Origin: Xanthobacteraceae bacterium
GTDB taxonomy: Bacteria; Pseudomonadota; Alphaproteobacteria; Rhizobiales; Xanthobacteraceae
Reading direction: 5' to 3'
NCBI GenBank assembly: GCA_019750915.1
Contig: JAIENY010000038.1
Coordinates: forward strand, 1 to 40,471
Length of the DNA stretch: 40,471 bases
Below the pieces are notes generated by a model. That model saw only the letters and a list, made by a program, of their open reading frames with translations. It did no database searches and was not told the origin of the DNA. Shown one piece after another: positions 25,107 through 35,024 of this stretch. The translations under genes and the position numbers were made by a program. Numbering within the stretch: the first letter of the stretch is position 1; the number at the start of each line of letters is the position of its first letter.

Positions 25107-27395
25107 ATGCCCAAACGAAATCTTGCCGGCATAGGCGACTATAAATCGAGTGCCGGCGGCTGGGGTGCGTTGAAGGCTGTCGCTGACGCCTTGCGCTCGC
25201 AGATGGGCGTCGTGAACGAAACCCAGGGCCTTCTCACGATGAACCAGCCGCGGGGCTTCGATTGTCCCGGATGCGCATGGCCAGATCCGCACCACACCTC
25301 CTCCTTCGAATTCTGTGAAAACGGCGCCAAGGCGGTGTCGTGGGAAGCAACGGCCAAGCGCACGACGCCTGAGTTCTTCGCAGCCCACACCGTCAGCAAA
25401 CTCTGGGGATGGCGCGATTATGATCTGGAGAACGAGGGGCGCCTTACACATCCGATGATGTACGACAGCGCCACGGACAAATATCTGCCGATAAGCTGGG
25501 AGGAGGCCTTCGCGAGGATCGGTGAGGCGCTGAGATCGCTGCCCGATCCGGATATGGCGGAATTCTACACATCAGGCCGGACGTCGAATGAGGCGGCGTT
25601 CCTTTATCAGTTGTTCGTCCGCGAATACGGCACTAATAACTTCCCTGACTGCTCGAACATGTGCCACGAAGCCACCAGCGTCGGCTTACCGGAGTCGATC
25701 GGCGTCGGCAAAGGCACCGTCACACTGGAAGATTTTGACGAGACTGACCTTGTTTTCTGCATCGGGCATAATCCCGGCACCAATCATCCGCGTATGCTGG
25801 GAACGTTGCGCGAAGTCGCCAAGCGGGGCGTTCCGATCATTACCATCAATCCGCTGCGTGAACGCGGACTAGAGCGCTTCACCTCGCCGCAGCACCCAGC
25901 GGAAATGCTGACCGGTGGCTCGACGCCGATTTCGTCGTCCTACTATCTCGTTCGCGTCGGCGGCGACATGGCGACGTTGAAAGGCATCATGAAGGCCGTG
26001 CTGGAGATGGACGCGCACAGCGTTGCTGAAGGCGGCTCTGGCTATCTGGATCGGGATTTCATTGCGAAGCACACAGCCGGTATCGATGACTTGGTCACCG
26101 ATCTCAACGCGACGCCGTGGCGAGATATCGAAAAGCGATCAGGTCTGGCGCGCGCTCAGATGGAGGAGATCGCAAAGGCGTACGTCAAGGCTGAACGCGT
26201 GATTCTCAACTATGGAATGGGGATCACTCAGCATCGGCATGGCACGGCGAACGTGCAGCAGCTGGCAAATCTGCTGATGCTCCGTGGCAATCTGGGCAAG
26301 CCAGGCGCTGGTATTTCACCGCTGCGCGGGCATTCCAATGTGCAGGGTGACCGGACGGTCGGCATCACCGAAATCCCCAGCGATGCATTTCTCGATGCGC
26401 TCAAGCAGGCATTCGGCTTTGAACCGCCGCGCGAAAAGGGCCACAACGCCGTCGAAGCGATTGAGGCGATACGCGACGGCCGCTCGAAGGCGTTGATCAG
26501 TATCGGCGGGAACCTTGCGGTCGCGATGTCGGATCCTGAGGTGACATTCGAGGCGATGCGCAAGCTCGATCTTGCGGTGCATGTCGCGACCAAGCTCAAC
26601 CGCTCTCATCTGTTGCTCGCCAAGCAGTCTTTTATCCTGCCGTGCCTGGGGCGGACAGAGATCGATGCGCAGGCGACCGGCACGCAGTCGGTGACCGTCG
26701 AGGACTCGATGTCGATGGTTCACGCGTCGCGCGGCGGCCTGAAGCCGGCGTCGGACCACCTCAAGTCAGAGCCCGCGATCGTCGCCGGCCTGGCAAAGGC
26801 GACCTTGCCGAACTCGGTGGTGCAATGGGATGATCTCATTGCCGACTACAGCAAGATCCGCGACAAGATCGAGGCGGTGTTTCCGGCCTTCGCGGATTTC
26901 AACGCGAAAATCGCCAAGCCGGGCGGCTTCCGCCTCTATGTGGCAGCGTCCGAACGTGAATGGCTGACGCCAAACAAGCGAGCCAATTTTCTGGTCTATC
27001 CCGGACTTGACGAAGACCCTCTCGTGAATGATGAGCAGATCCTGACGCTGACCACGATCCGCAGCCATGATCAGTACAACACGACGATGTACGGCCTGAA
27101 TGATCGTTATCGCGGCATTACGGGTCGGCGCGATGTCGTTTTCGTCAACGAGAAAGACCTGGCAAGACGCGGACTCCAGCATGGCGACATTGTCGACGTG
27201 ATCGTGGCCGACGGCCAAGGCTCGCGCGTGCTCCGCGACCAGACCGCCGTTGCCTTTCATATCTCCGAGGGCTCAATTGCAGCATATTATCCGGAGGCGA
27301 ACGGCCTTATCGCGCTGGAAAAGTTCGACGCGAAATCCGGCACACCGTCGTACAAATCGACGCCGGTGACGATACGGGCCTCGCAGGCTGAGTAG
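25107..27395 (+). CDS. Molybdopterin oxidoreductase of the FdhF/YdeP family
   Basis: The 762-residue protein resembles the YdeP branch of formate dehydrogenase-like molybdoenzymes. The N-terminal part has CPGC (Cys53, Cys56) and Cys70, which may bind a metal cluster. NMCHEATS puts Cys186 where FdhF has its selenocysteine, so it is the likely molybdenum ligand. GHNPGTNHPR and the C-terminal dinucleotide-binding domain (TTIRSHDQYNTTMYG) are typical of MGD enzymes. There is no twin-arginine signal, so it is probably cytoplasmic. GGAG stands six bases before the ATG at 25107; a GTG at 25095 is less likely. No partner subunit or fdhD is nearby. In enteric bacteria YdeP is linked to acid resistance, but the substrate is unknown. 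Confidence 0.88.
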   Translation: MPKRNLAGIGDYKSSAGGWGALKAVADALRSQMGVVNETQGLLTMNQPRGFDCPGCAWPDPHHTSSFEFCENGAKAVSWEATAKRTTPEFFAAHTVSKLWGWRDYDLENEGRLTHPMMYDSATDKYLPISWEEAFARIGEALRSLPDPDMAEFYTSGRTSNEAAFLYQLFVREYGTNNFPDCSNMCHEATSVGLPESIGVGKGTVTLEDFDETDLVFCIGHNPGTNHPRMLGTLREVAKRGVPIITINPLRERGLERFTSPQHPAEMLTGGSTPISSSYYLVRVGGDMATLKGIMKAVLEMDAHSVAEGGSGYLDRDFIAKHTAGIDDLVTDLNATPWRDIEKRSGLARAQMEEIAKAYVKAERVILNYGMGITQHRHGTANVQQLANLLMLRGNLGKPGAGISPLRGHSNVQGDRTVGITEIPSDAFLDALKQAFGFEPPREKGHNAVEAIEAIRDGRSKALISIGGNLAVAMSDPEVTFEAMRKLDLAVHVATKLNRSHLLLAKQSFILPCLGRTEIDAQATGTQSVTVEDSMSMVHASRGGLKPASDHLKSEPAIVAGLAKATLPNSVVQWDDLIADYSKIRDKIEAVFPAFADFNAKIAKPGGFRLYVAASEREWLTPNKRANFLVYPGLDEDPLVNDEQILTLTTIRSHDQYNTTMYGLNDRYRGITGRRDVVFVNEKDLARRGLQHGDIVDVIVADGQGSRVLRDQTAVAFHISEGSIAAYYPEANGLIALEKFDAKSGTPSYKSTPVTIRASQAE

Positions 27396-27534
27396 CGGTT
27401 TATGTGGAAGTTTGAAGCTTGGTCCTCAGCACCGCAAGTCTGCGGTTGCCCAAGTGCTTGCACGGGCGGGTGAGTTACAGGCGGCCTAGCGAGCAATCCA
27501 TCAGGGTTTTGCCTTGGACTACGACCTGGAACGC

Positions 27535-28308
27535 CTATGCTTCCGGTTCGGAAGCCATGCCCGATGCATCGACGCGCAGCCATCCGTTGGGGGCAAGACG
27601 CTGTTGCGGCAGGAAGCGGCCTTTGTAATCCATCTTGGTGGATCCCTCGATCCAGTAGCCTAAATAGACGTAAGGCAGTCCCATTTTCCGGGCGAGGGCG
27701 AGATGGTCGAGGATCATGTAGGTGCCCAGAGAGCGGTCCTGCTCCCCGGTCTCGAAAAACGAATAGACCATCGACAGGCCGTCGCTGAGAACGTCCGTCA
27801 GCGCCGCCGCAATCAGCTCACCGCCCTTGCCCGTGATTCCGGTATCGGGCGTGCGGCGCCTGTATTCGATAATGCGGGTCGAGACATGGCTATCCTCGAC
27901 CATCATTGCATAGTCGAGCACGGTCATGTCGGCCATGCCGCCGTCATGGTGGCGGGAATCGAGATAGGAACGGAATACCGAGTATTGTTCGGACGTCGGC
28001 ACCGCATTTCGCATTTCACCAACGAGATCGGCGTTGCGGGCCATGACCCTGCGCAGATTGCGGGAGGGCTCGAATTCGTCGGCGACCACCCGCACCGAGA
28101 CGCAGGCCCGGCACAGGTCGCAGGCGGGCCGGTAGGCAATCGACTGGCTGCGGCGGAAGCCGCCATGGGTCAGGAGATCGTTGAGTTCGGCCGCTTTTTC
28201 GCCGACCAGATGTGTGAACACTTTGCGCTCCTGTCGTCCCGGCAAATACGGGCAGGGCGACGGCGCCGTGAGATAGAACTGCGGCGTGTTGCGCGAGTGA
28301 TGTGTCAC
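27535..28308 (-). CDS. bpt: Aspartate/glutamate leucyltransferase
   Basis: Bpt moves leucine from leucyl-tRNA to N-terminal Asp or Glu of proteins and so marks them for the ClpS-ClpAP N-degron pathway. The 257-residue length is normal. [16 protein letters not shown] (Cys63, Cys66, Cys69) is the conserved N-terminal cysteine segment. [21 protein letters not shown] is the C-terminal acyltransferase signature. The start codon appears to be GTG at 28308, with GGGAGG about 13 bases upstream. It may instead act as an arginyl transferase, but bacterial members of this length are usually Bpt. Confidence 0.93.
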   Translation of the reverse strand: MTHHSRNTPQFYLTAPSPCPYLPGRQERKVFTHLVGEKAAELNDLLTHGGFRRSQSIAYRPACDLCRACVSVRVVADEFEPSRNLRRVMARNADLVGEMRNAVPTSEQYSVFRSYLDSRHHDGGMADMTVLDYAMMVEDSHVSTRIIEYRRRTPDTGITGKGGELIAAALTDVLSDGLSMVYSFFETGEQDRSLGTYMILDHLALARKMGLPYVYLGYWIEGSTKMDYKGRFLPQQRLAPNGWLRVDASGMASEPEA

Positions 28309-28420
28309 GTAGGTCGGTCAACCTCCCAAATGGCGGCAGATTCTCCCGTCGCCAGATTCGCCTAAGCAGCATCCTCCCGGGACAAGCGGTCGTCAACGGC
28401 TTGACAACGGTATGACGCCA

Positions 28421-28951
28421 TCAAAGCGGCCGCCAGGAGTTAACAACCACAGTCCCGAGTACGAGGTCGTGCAGGAGTTGCTTACGGCGATTGAACAGGC
28501 CGACGATTACCACCAGAGGTGTCAGGAACGACACAGAAACCCAGTAGGCGATGGCATGCGCCACGCCGAGCAGGAAGTAGGGACGGTTGCCGGACAATGT
28601 TTCCATATGGATTCCCAGAATCCGCATACCGACGGTCGCGGCATGCCGGCCACCAAGCGAGGCGCCGTAATAAACCAGCGCCCAGATCACCGAAAACGGT
28701 GAGACCAGCCAGAACAGCGCCCAGCCGAGACCAAGGGTTACGATACCGAACACCGCGATGAACAGCGTGACCAGAACGACCGGCACGGAAAGAACGACAA
28801 GGTCGATCAGGAAGGCGATGAAGCGTTTCGTCAGCACGCCATCATAGGCAGCCACGGTACCGCCCGCCGCGTCGTAACTTCGCGATGCCGCGTACGGGTT
28901 GTTGCGCCATGCATTGCCAGTACCTTGGGGAGTACCTTGTGTGTCGGCCAT
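28421..28951 (-). CDS. RDD-family membrane protein
   Basis: The 176-residue protein has a polar N-terminal part (1-35). The RDD motif region is GVLTKRFIAFLIDLVVL, and the second conserved segment is GGRHAATVGMRILGI. Three to four membrane helices are visible, at about 45-66, 70-92 and 128-150. Function is generally unknown for this family, though some members have been tied to ion transport. GGAG lies seven bases upstream of the ATG. hemB is upstream on the same strand and bpt downstream. Confidence 0.88.
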   Translation of the reverse strand: MADTQGTPQGTGNAWRNNPYAASRSYDAAGGTVAAYDGVLTKRFIAFLIDLVVLSVPVVLVTLFIAVFGIVTLGLGWALFWLVSPFSVIWALVYYGASLGGRHAATVGMRILGIHMETLSGNRPYFLLGVAHAIAYWVSVSFLTPLVVIVGLFNRRKQLLHDLVLGTVVVNSWRPL

Positions 28952-28975
28952 CGTGATCTCCAGCGCCCACAGTCG

Positions 28976-29040
28976 GACGTTACCAATGACGTGGCCCCGG
29001 CAGAGGGGCCCCGCAAGATGACGGCAGGTGACGTTACCAA
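28976..29040. repeat. Direct repeat GACGTTACCAA with a hairpin between copies
   Basis: GACGTTACCAA occurs at 28976-28986 and 29030-29040 in the gap between hemB and the RDD gene. GGCCCC (28993-28998) and GGGGCC (29005-29010) form a hairpin between them. The block could hold the end of hemB and the promoter of the RDD gene. Confidence 0.35.
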
Positions 29041-29056
29041 ATTTTAAGTGGTGGGC

Positions 29057-30151
<1,095 letters not shown>

Positions 30152-30234
30152 TTAGCATTTGCGGCAGGGAACGTCACCGCGGCCCATGCGAATATCTCGA
30201 TTGATTTTATCGCTACAAACGACCAAATCTCTCG

Positions 30235-30738
30235 ATGATGAATGATGATTTCGAACCATCGAGAACGCCACTCACCCCGGTTCGGGCGGGTTTGGATGAC
30301 CCGCACCGGCGCGACCATCGCGGCGGCTTAATGTCGTTGTCGAGCGACGTCGAGACCGGCGAGACCACCTGGACGCAGCGGCTGGTGTTGTTCCTGCGCG
30401 CGATGGGGGTGATCGCGATGATCATGGGCCTTTACAATTGGGCGCAGATCACGGGATTTCTCGGTGGTGATGATGGTGCTTTCGAAGTGCAGACGACGCA
30501 ATGGCAGTCGGCCACGGTATATTTCGCCGTGATCGAACTCGTTGCTGCGGTGGGACTGTGGCTCGCAACACCATGGGGCGCGGTGGTGTGGCTGACGACC
30601 ATCGTATCGATGGCCGTGGTGGAGATCATGTTTCCATCGATTTACGGCGGGCACTTTCTGGTCGTGCTGTTCGCTGCTGTATTGCTGGGAGCTTATCTCG
30701 CACTGGCGTGGATGGCTGCGCGTGAACGTCCGCCGTAG
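30235..30738 (+). CDS. Membrane protein of unknown function (possibly DUF6163)
   Basis: The 167-residue product has four hydrophobic helices: about 50-70, 90-110, 113-128 and 133-160. This fits a DUF6163-like membrane protein of Hyphomicrobiales, a match made from memory and only tentative. The start is uncertain. The ATG at 30235 has no clear binding site. A later ATG at 30331 (MSLSSDVETGE) with a weak CGGCGG upstream would give 135 residues and keep all helices. The gene is divergent from hemB across about 107 bases and precedes the LdtR-like regulator. Confidence 0.78.
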   Translation: MMNDDFEPSRTPLTPVRAGLDDPHRRDHRGGLMSLSSDVETGETTWTQRLVLFLRAMGVIAMIMGLYNWAQITGFLGGDDGAFEVQTTQWQSATVYFAVIELVAAVGLWLATPWGAVVWLTTIVSMAVVEIMFPSIYGGHFLVVLFAAVLLGAYLALAWMAARERPP

Positions 30739-30880
30739 AGTGCGGGTCGCGAATGCTTGACGGAATCTTTCAAATTCGACCGATTGTCTCCCAGAACGTG
30801 ACAGCTTGCGTGACGAAGCGTGAACACGAGGCCTGCTTGGCTTAATCAAAGGTAACGAAAACCTCTGGAAACAGCTGTTA

Positions 30881-30912
30881 AATCAATCGTTTACTCAATC
30901 AAATAAACGCTC
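30881..30912. promoter_or_regulatory. Inverted repeat in the leader of the LdtR-like gene
   Basis: CGTTTA (30888-30893) and TAAACG (30904-30909) are reverse complements separated by ten bases, one helical turn between arms. They lie in AT-rich sequence about 120 bases upstream of the regulator. The motif ATCAA also repeats here. This is a candidate operator, perhaps for autoregulation, which is common in the MarR family. Confidence 0.35.
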
Positions 30913-31026
30913 TTTTTATCGTGTTGTTTAAGCTCATCTTCAGGCGCGATCCCTAAAGTTGTCGACATCAGGCGAGACAAAAGTTTCGTCGAATAAGTCG
31001 TAAAAAATGACGACAGGGGAAGTGTC

Positions 31027-31539
31027 ATGATGAAATCCGCAGCGAAAACGGCTATGCCCGTTCACGCTGAAACCGGCTCGCCGGTTCAGCCTCTTTATCT
31101 CGAAGCGCTTACGCTTGTTGAGCGGCTGCATCGCCGTTTGCTCGATGTTATCAAGGATGAATTCGATCGTCGTGGCCGTTCCGATATCAACTCGGTGCAA
31201 GCCTTGTTGCTCTACAACATTGGCGACAAGGAACTGACCGCGGGAGAACTGCGTACGCGTGGTTATTATCTCGGCTCGAACGTCTCGTACAATCTGAAGA
31301 AGCTTGTTGAGATGGGCTTCCTCGATCACCAGCGTTCGCGCGTTGATCGCCGCTCGGTCCGCATCCGTCTGACGGAGCAGGGACAGGAGATCCGCCACAT
31401 CGTCGATGCGCTTTATCAAAAGCACGTCAGGACGGTGGAGCAGGTCGGTGGCATCTCAAACGATGAGTTCGCGACTCTCAACAAGTCGCTGCATCGTCTC
31501 GAGCGTTTCTGGACCGACCAGATTCTGTATCGTCTCTGA
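31027..31539 (+). CDS. ldtR: MarR-family regulator, LdtR-like
   Basis: The 170-residue protein has the winged-helix fold of the MarR family. The long N-terminal helix (YLEALTLVERLHRRLLDVIKDEFDR) makes the dimer. The recognition part is RTRGYYLGSNVSYNLKKLVEMGFL, and the wing is RSRVDRRSVRIRLT. From memory it is closely similar to LdtR of Liberibacter and rhizobia, which controls an L,D-transpeptidase gene and responds to small ligands. No transpeptidase gene is in this window. A purine-rich GGGGAAG precedes the ATG; a second ATG follows at once. Confidence 0.88.
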   Translation: MMKSAAKTAMPVHAETGSPVQPLYLEALTLVERLHRRLLDVIKDEFDRRGRSDINSVQALLLYNIGDKELTAGELRTRGYYLGSNVSYNLKKLVEMGFLDHQRSRVDRRSVRIRLTEQGQEIRHIVDALYQKHVRTVEQVGGISNDEFATLNKSLHRLERFWTDQILYRL

Positions 31540-31682
31540 TCGTTTATCAGAGGCTCGGCAGTTAGAGGATGATGCGAAGGTGCACGGCGGGGGCTTGATG
31601 CCCTGCACGTGTTCTGGCTTCTCGGGCCAGTCACGCACCACCCCGATGCCTGCTGCAAAGCCGGATTGCCCTCCGGTCCTCC

Positions 31683-31716
31683 ACGGCCGTTCCGTAAGGA
31701 ATGGCCGTTTTCTTTT
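31683..31716 (+). terminator. Terminator after the LdtR-like gene
   Basis: CGGCCGTTCC (31684-31693) and GGAATGGCCG (31698-31707) form a 10-base-pair stem, with one G-T pair, around GTAA. An outer A-T pair extends it, and TTTTCTTTT follows. It closes the regulator's transcript about 150 bases past its stop and lies 27 bases before the next small gene. Confidence 0.85.
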
Positions 31717-31743
31717 GTCAGCAAACGCTGATAAGAGTGCGGG

Positions 31744-31947
31744 ATGTCAAAACAAAGATTAGAAGTGAAAATTGAAGGCAGCGGCGGCTCCAGCAAGGTT
31801 CAGGAGTGGCAGTGGTCCTTGATGCTCGGATCGCAGCGTCTCGATGGCGGAGCGATCACGGGGGCCCGTGCGCAAGCCGCTGAGGCGGGTGAGCGTGCCA
31901 AACGGCGTTACCTGGCGTCCGGCGGCCTTACAAAAGCTTCGAATTAA
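31744..31947 (+). CDS. 67-residue protein of unknown function
   Basis: I recognise no family. The product begins MSKQRLEVKIEGSGGSSKVQEWQWSL and has a short beta-like, tryptophan-containing first half. A helical second half follows (ARAQAAEAGERAKRRYLASGG). There is no signal peptide or membrane segment. Codon use looks like that of neighbouring genes. A weak purine-rich AGAGTGCGGG lies just before the ATG. Because a strong terminator ends 27 bases upstream, the gene would need its own very short promoter region or read-through. Confidence 0.55.
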   Translation: MSKQRLEVKIEGSGGSSKVQEWQWSLMLGSQRLDGGAITGARAQAAEAGERAKRRYLASGGLTKASN

Positions 31948-32033
31948 GACGGCTTGCACTTCGAGCCGCCCGTTTCGCGGGCGGGATGAATCGCTATGTC
32001 GGTTGCGGCGCTTATCGCTGTTCGCTGAAAAGG

Positions 32034-32411
32034 TTACGGAACGGAGACGGTCTTCGTCTCGCCATCAAAGCCTGTGGGCTTGAAATGCGCGCGGATCGTT
32101 ACCTTGAGCGGGCCCTTGATTTTTACGTCGCTGAGATCGCGTGTGAAGGGTTGCTCATCGTCGTGCGGATGCACGAGGGGTCTGGTCCCCAGTACTGCGC
32201 CATCCGGCCCGACGGCTTCAAGACGATCCGCGTAACGATCCCATCCGGTGTCCTTGCTCTTGACGGTTACCGCGAAGCTGTAGGTATCCGGCCCGACATT
32301 TGTAGTTTGCACACTCACCACATCGGCATCGCCGGCTTGTGCTGCGCTCATGGACATGGCCGCGGCCGAAATCGTCAGAGCAAAACCGACGAGGCGCAAA
32401 GACTTGAACAT
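32034..32411 (-). CDS. Small exported protein of unknown function
   Basis: The 125-residue product has a signal peptide, MFKSLRLVGFALTISAAAMSMSAAQAG, with likely cleavage after about residue 26. The mature part of about 100 residues alternates short strands (VVSVQTTNVGPDTYSFAVTVKS, PLKVTIRAHFKPTG), suggesting a beta-sandwich. It contains a histidine and acid cluster, LVHPHDDEQPFTR, and has no cysteine. It probably acts in the periplasm. I cannot assign a function. The ATG at 32411 has only a weak ACGGAAA upstream. Confidence 0.75.
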   Translation of the reverse strand: MFKSLRLVGFALTISAAAMSMSAAQAGDADVVSVQTTNVGPDTYSFAVTVKSKDTGWDRYADRLEAVGPDGAVLGTRPLVHPHDDEQPFTRDLSDVKIKGPLKVTIRAHFKPTGFDGETKTVSVP

Positions 32412-32687
32412 GAGGATGTTTCCGTTCTGGTATCGGTTGCGGAGCGATCGGATATGTAGTGTCCGGTTGCGTGAAGTTATCGACGCGGACGAGCCGCAGC
32501 GTGAAACTTAGTAGCTAAAAATTCTTCGCGGCGCCTTCAAAGTTTCGTCAAGTTGAGTCGTGCGTTTTCTCTATGCAGGCGTGCAGCGACCGGGAGAATC
32601 GACTCGTAAACGAGTCCTGAATCCAGCACCGCAAGATACAAAAATATACCGCGAGACTCTTGCTTCTGCGCTTTTCATCATTGCTGC

Positions 32688-32798
32688 ATGAAGAAACCGA
32701 TTCTCACAGTCGAGCTTGAGCGACTCTGGGCCGCGTTAAGCGTTGCGTTGATCGTGGCGTGCGCACTGAACCTGCTCGCCTTCTGCTCGCGGCTTTAA
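32688..32798 (+). CDS. Possible 36-residue single-pass membrane peptide
   Basis: An ATG at 32688 opens a frame encoding MKKPILTVELERLWAA followed by a hydrophobic stretch LSVALIVACALNLLAF and a short basic end. This is the usual build of bacterial single-pass small membrane proteins. No clear Shine-Dalgarno is visible. A terminator follows about 110 bases downstream. It is a candidate only. Confidence 0.35.
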   Translation: MKKPILTVELERLWAALSVALIVACALNLLAFCSRL

Positions 32799-32900
32799 CG
32801 CTATGATACGGGGTCACTCGCGAGCGAGTTGCGCCCGAGACCTATGAACCTCTCAAGGCGCTTCGATGCTTACGGGCCAGCGATGCTTCCGGCCTTTCGC

Positions 32901-32944
32901 AAATAAAAACCCCGCCAGCTCTTGGAGTAGCTGGCGAGGCTTTT
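32901..32944. terminator. Bidirectional terminator
   Basis: CCCCGCCAGCT (32910-32920) and AGCTGGCGAGG (32929-32939) pair at ten of eleven positions around an eight-base loop. On the plus strand TTTT follows at 32941-32944. On the minus strand the stem is followed by TTTTTATTTG. The minus-strand version is the stronger, though no sizeable gene lies upstream of it on that strand. Confidence 0.75.
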
Positions 32945-33199
32945 GAGCTTTCATCTTTGTCCGGATCACTCCTTCCTAGGTTACTTGCTCAGACAGGCAA
33001 TTCCGCCAAATCGATCTGGTTTCAGCTAATATGGGCGATATTTGCGGGTTCCGGCGTTCTGCCAAGGGTAACTAAATAAGGGCTGGGAACCTCTCAACTT
33101 GGCCGCCGGGGCCATATATGGTATGTCGCGCTGACCGCTGCAGCCTTCATCCCTCAACCCGTCCGCGTCCACCTTCGAGGCGCGGGGAGATTTGCTCTT

Positions 33200-34501
33200 A
33201 TGTCGTCGTCCGCCAAAACCGCATCCGCGCCCGATACCTTCTTTACCGCGACCCTCGCCGAGGCCGATCCAGAGATCGCGGCCGCCATCAAGGGCGAACT
33301 CGGCCGTCAGCGTCACGAAATCGAGCTGATCGCTTCGGAGAACATCGTCAGCCGCGCCGTGCTTGAGGCGCAGGGCTCGGTGATGACCAACAAGTATGCG
33401 GAAGGTTATCCGGGTGCGCGCTATTACGGCGGCTGTGAGTGGGTCGATGTCGCTGAGAACCTCGCCATCGAGCGGGCCAAAAAGTTGTTCGGCGCGCAGT
33501 TCGCCAATGTCCAGCCGAACTCAGGCAGCCAGATGAACCAGGCTGTGTTCCTGGCACTGCTCCAGCCCGGCGACACCTTCATGGGCCTCGACCTTGCGGC
33601 GGGTGGCCATCTCACCCACGGTTCGCCGGTCAACATGTCCGGCAAATGGTTCAAGGCCTCGCATTACACCGTGCGTCCCGACGATCACCTGATTGATATG
33701 GACGAGGTGGCGAAGCAGGCGGAGCAGGTGAAGCCGAAACTCATCATCGCGGGTGGTTCGGCTTACTCGCGTCCGTGGGACTTCAAGCGCTTTCGTGAGA
33801 TTGCTGACAGTGTGGGGGCATATCTTCTGGTCGATATGGCGCACTTCGCCGGACTGGTTGCCGGCGGCGTTCATGCCTCGCCGGTGCCTTATGCCCACGT
33901 CACCACGACCACCACGCACAAGTCGCTGCGCGGTCCGCGCGGTGGACTGATTCTCACAAATGACGAGGCGCTGGCGAAGAAGTTGAACTCGGCGATCTTC
34001 CCGGGCCTGCAGGGCGGCCCGCTGATGCATGTGATCGCGGCGAAGGCGGTGGCGTTCGCCGAGGCGCTGCGGCCGGATTTCAAGGTCTACGCCAGGAATA
34101 TCGTCGAGAACGCCAAGGTTCTGGCCGAGACGCTGCGAACGCATGGCTTCGAGATCGTTTCAGGCGGTACCGATAATCACTTGATGCTGGTCGATCTGCG
34201 GCCGAAGGGTCTGAAAGGCAACGTGTCGGAGAAGGCGCTGGTTCGCGCCGGTCTGACGTGCAACAAAAACGGCGTACCTTATGATCCGGAAAAGCCGTGG
34301 GTCACCTCTGGTATTCGTCTTGGCACACCGGCCACCACGACACGCGGTTTCGGCATTGCGGAGTTCAAGCAGGTCGGTGGTCTGATTGCCGAGGTGCTCA
34401 ACGCGGTGACGCAGTCGCCGGACGGTTCGGCGCCGGGCGTCGAAGAGTCGGTGAAGAAGAAGGTGCGCGAGCTCACCGATCGCTTCCCGATCTACAGCTA
34501 A
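33200..34501 (+). CDS. glyA: Serine hydroxymethyltransferase
   Basis: GlyA converts serine and tetrahydrofolate to glycine and 5,10-methylene-tetrahydrofolate, the main source of one-carbon units. The 433-residue length is normal. [17 protein letters not shown] carries the pyridoxal phosphate lysine, Lys241. [30 protein letters not shown] and [13 protein letters not shown] are further hallmarks. A GGGGAG lies ten bases before the ATG. nrdR starts 15 bases after the stop, so these and probably the rib genes form one transcript. Confidence 0.98.
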   Translation: MSSSAKTASAPDTFFTATLAEADPEIAAAIKGELGRQRHEIELIASENIVSRAVLEAQGSVMTNKYAEGYPGARYYGGCEWVDVAENLAIERAKKLFGAQFANVQPNSGSQMNQAVFLALLQPGDTFMGLDLAAGGHLTHGSPVNMSGKWFKASHYTVRPDDHLIDMDEVAKQAEQVKPKLIIAGGSAYSRPWDFKRFREIADSVGAYLLVDMAHFAGLVAGGVHASPVPYAHVTTTTTHKSLRGPRGGLILTNDEALAKKLNSAIFPGLQGGPLMHVIAAKAVAFAEALRPDFKVYARNIVENAKVLAETLRTHGFEIVSGGTDNHLMLVDLRPKGLKGNVSEKALVRAGLTCNKNGVPYDPEKPWVTSGIRLGTPATTTRGFGIAEFKQVGGLIAEVLNAVTQSPDGSAPGVEESVKKKVRELTDRFPIYS

Positions 34502-34516
34502 GGAAACCCCACCAAC

Positions 34517-34999
34517 ATGCGCTGTCCCAGCTGCAGTAGCCTCGATACTCAGGTGAAGGATTCACGGCCGACGGAAGATTCGGCCGTGATCCGCCGTCGG
34601 CGCGTATGCATGGCGTGCAATTTCCGTTTCACGACCTTCGAACGCGTGCAGCTTCGCGAATTGACGATCATCAAGCGCAACGGTCGCCGTGTGCCGTTCG
34701 ATCGCGACAAGCTGATGCGATCGGTGCAGATCAGCCTGCGCAAGCGCCCGGTAGACGGCGAGCGGGTCGAAAAGATGGTGTCCGCCATCGTGCGCGAGCT
34801 TGAGAGCGGCGGCGAAGCCGAAGTGTCGTCGGAGGCGATCGGCGAGATCGTGATGGAGCATCTGCGCCAGCTTGATGACGTCGCCTATGTGCGTTTCGCC
34901 TCGGTCTATCGCAATTTCCGCGAGGCGAAAGATTTCGAGGCGGTTCTGGGCGAATTGTCGGGCGAGGAAGAGGCTCGCCATCTGACGTTACCCAAGTGA
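34517..34999 (+). CDS. nrdR: Transcriptional repressor NrdR
   Basis: NrdR senses ATP/dATP and represses ribonucleotide reductase genes. The 160-residue protein has a zinc ribbon (Cys3, Cys6, Cys31, Cys34, in MRCPSC and VCMAC), followed by an ATP-cone domain beginning [18 protein letters not shown]. The length is typical. It stands between glyA and ribD, an order common in this bacterial order. The nrd target genes are not in this window. Confidence 0.97.
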   Translation: MRCPSCSSLDTQVKDSRPTEDSAVIRRRRVCMACNFRFTTFERVQLRELTIIKRNGRRVPFDRDKLMRSVQISLRKRPVDGERVEKMVSAIVRELESGGEAEVSSEAIGEIVMEHLRQLDDVAYVRFASVYRNFREAKDFEAVLGELSGEEEARHLTLPK

Positions 35000-35024
35000 C
35001 TGTGCCCAGCTGCCCAGCTCAGGC

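Larger units (their letters stand above)
32412..33199. other. Gene-poor stretch upstream of glyA
   Basis: This stretch of nearly 800 bases has no sizeable gene. It contains an inverted repeat GACTCGT-AA-ACGAGTC (32601-32616) and a possible 36-residue membrane peptide (32688-32798). It also holds a hairpin ACTCGC-GA-GCGAGT (32816-32829) and a bidirectional terminator (32901-32944). About 255 further bases lead to glyA. I see no riboswitch that I recognise ahead of glyA. The presence of a terminator without a sizeable gene suggests a small RNA or short transcript on one or both strands. Confidence 0.55.

Noticed and set aside
32838..32954. Minus-strand frame beginning MKAQKPRQLLQEL with AGGAAGGAG upstream
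   Set aside because: The purine run is about 14 bases from the ATG, and the coding part is the terminator hairpin itself; the peptide looks like a by-product of the stem.
33000..33199. Riboswitch ahead of glyA
   Set aside because: I looked for glycine, SAM, SAH and tetrahydrofolate riboswitch-like cores and could not recognise any.
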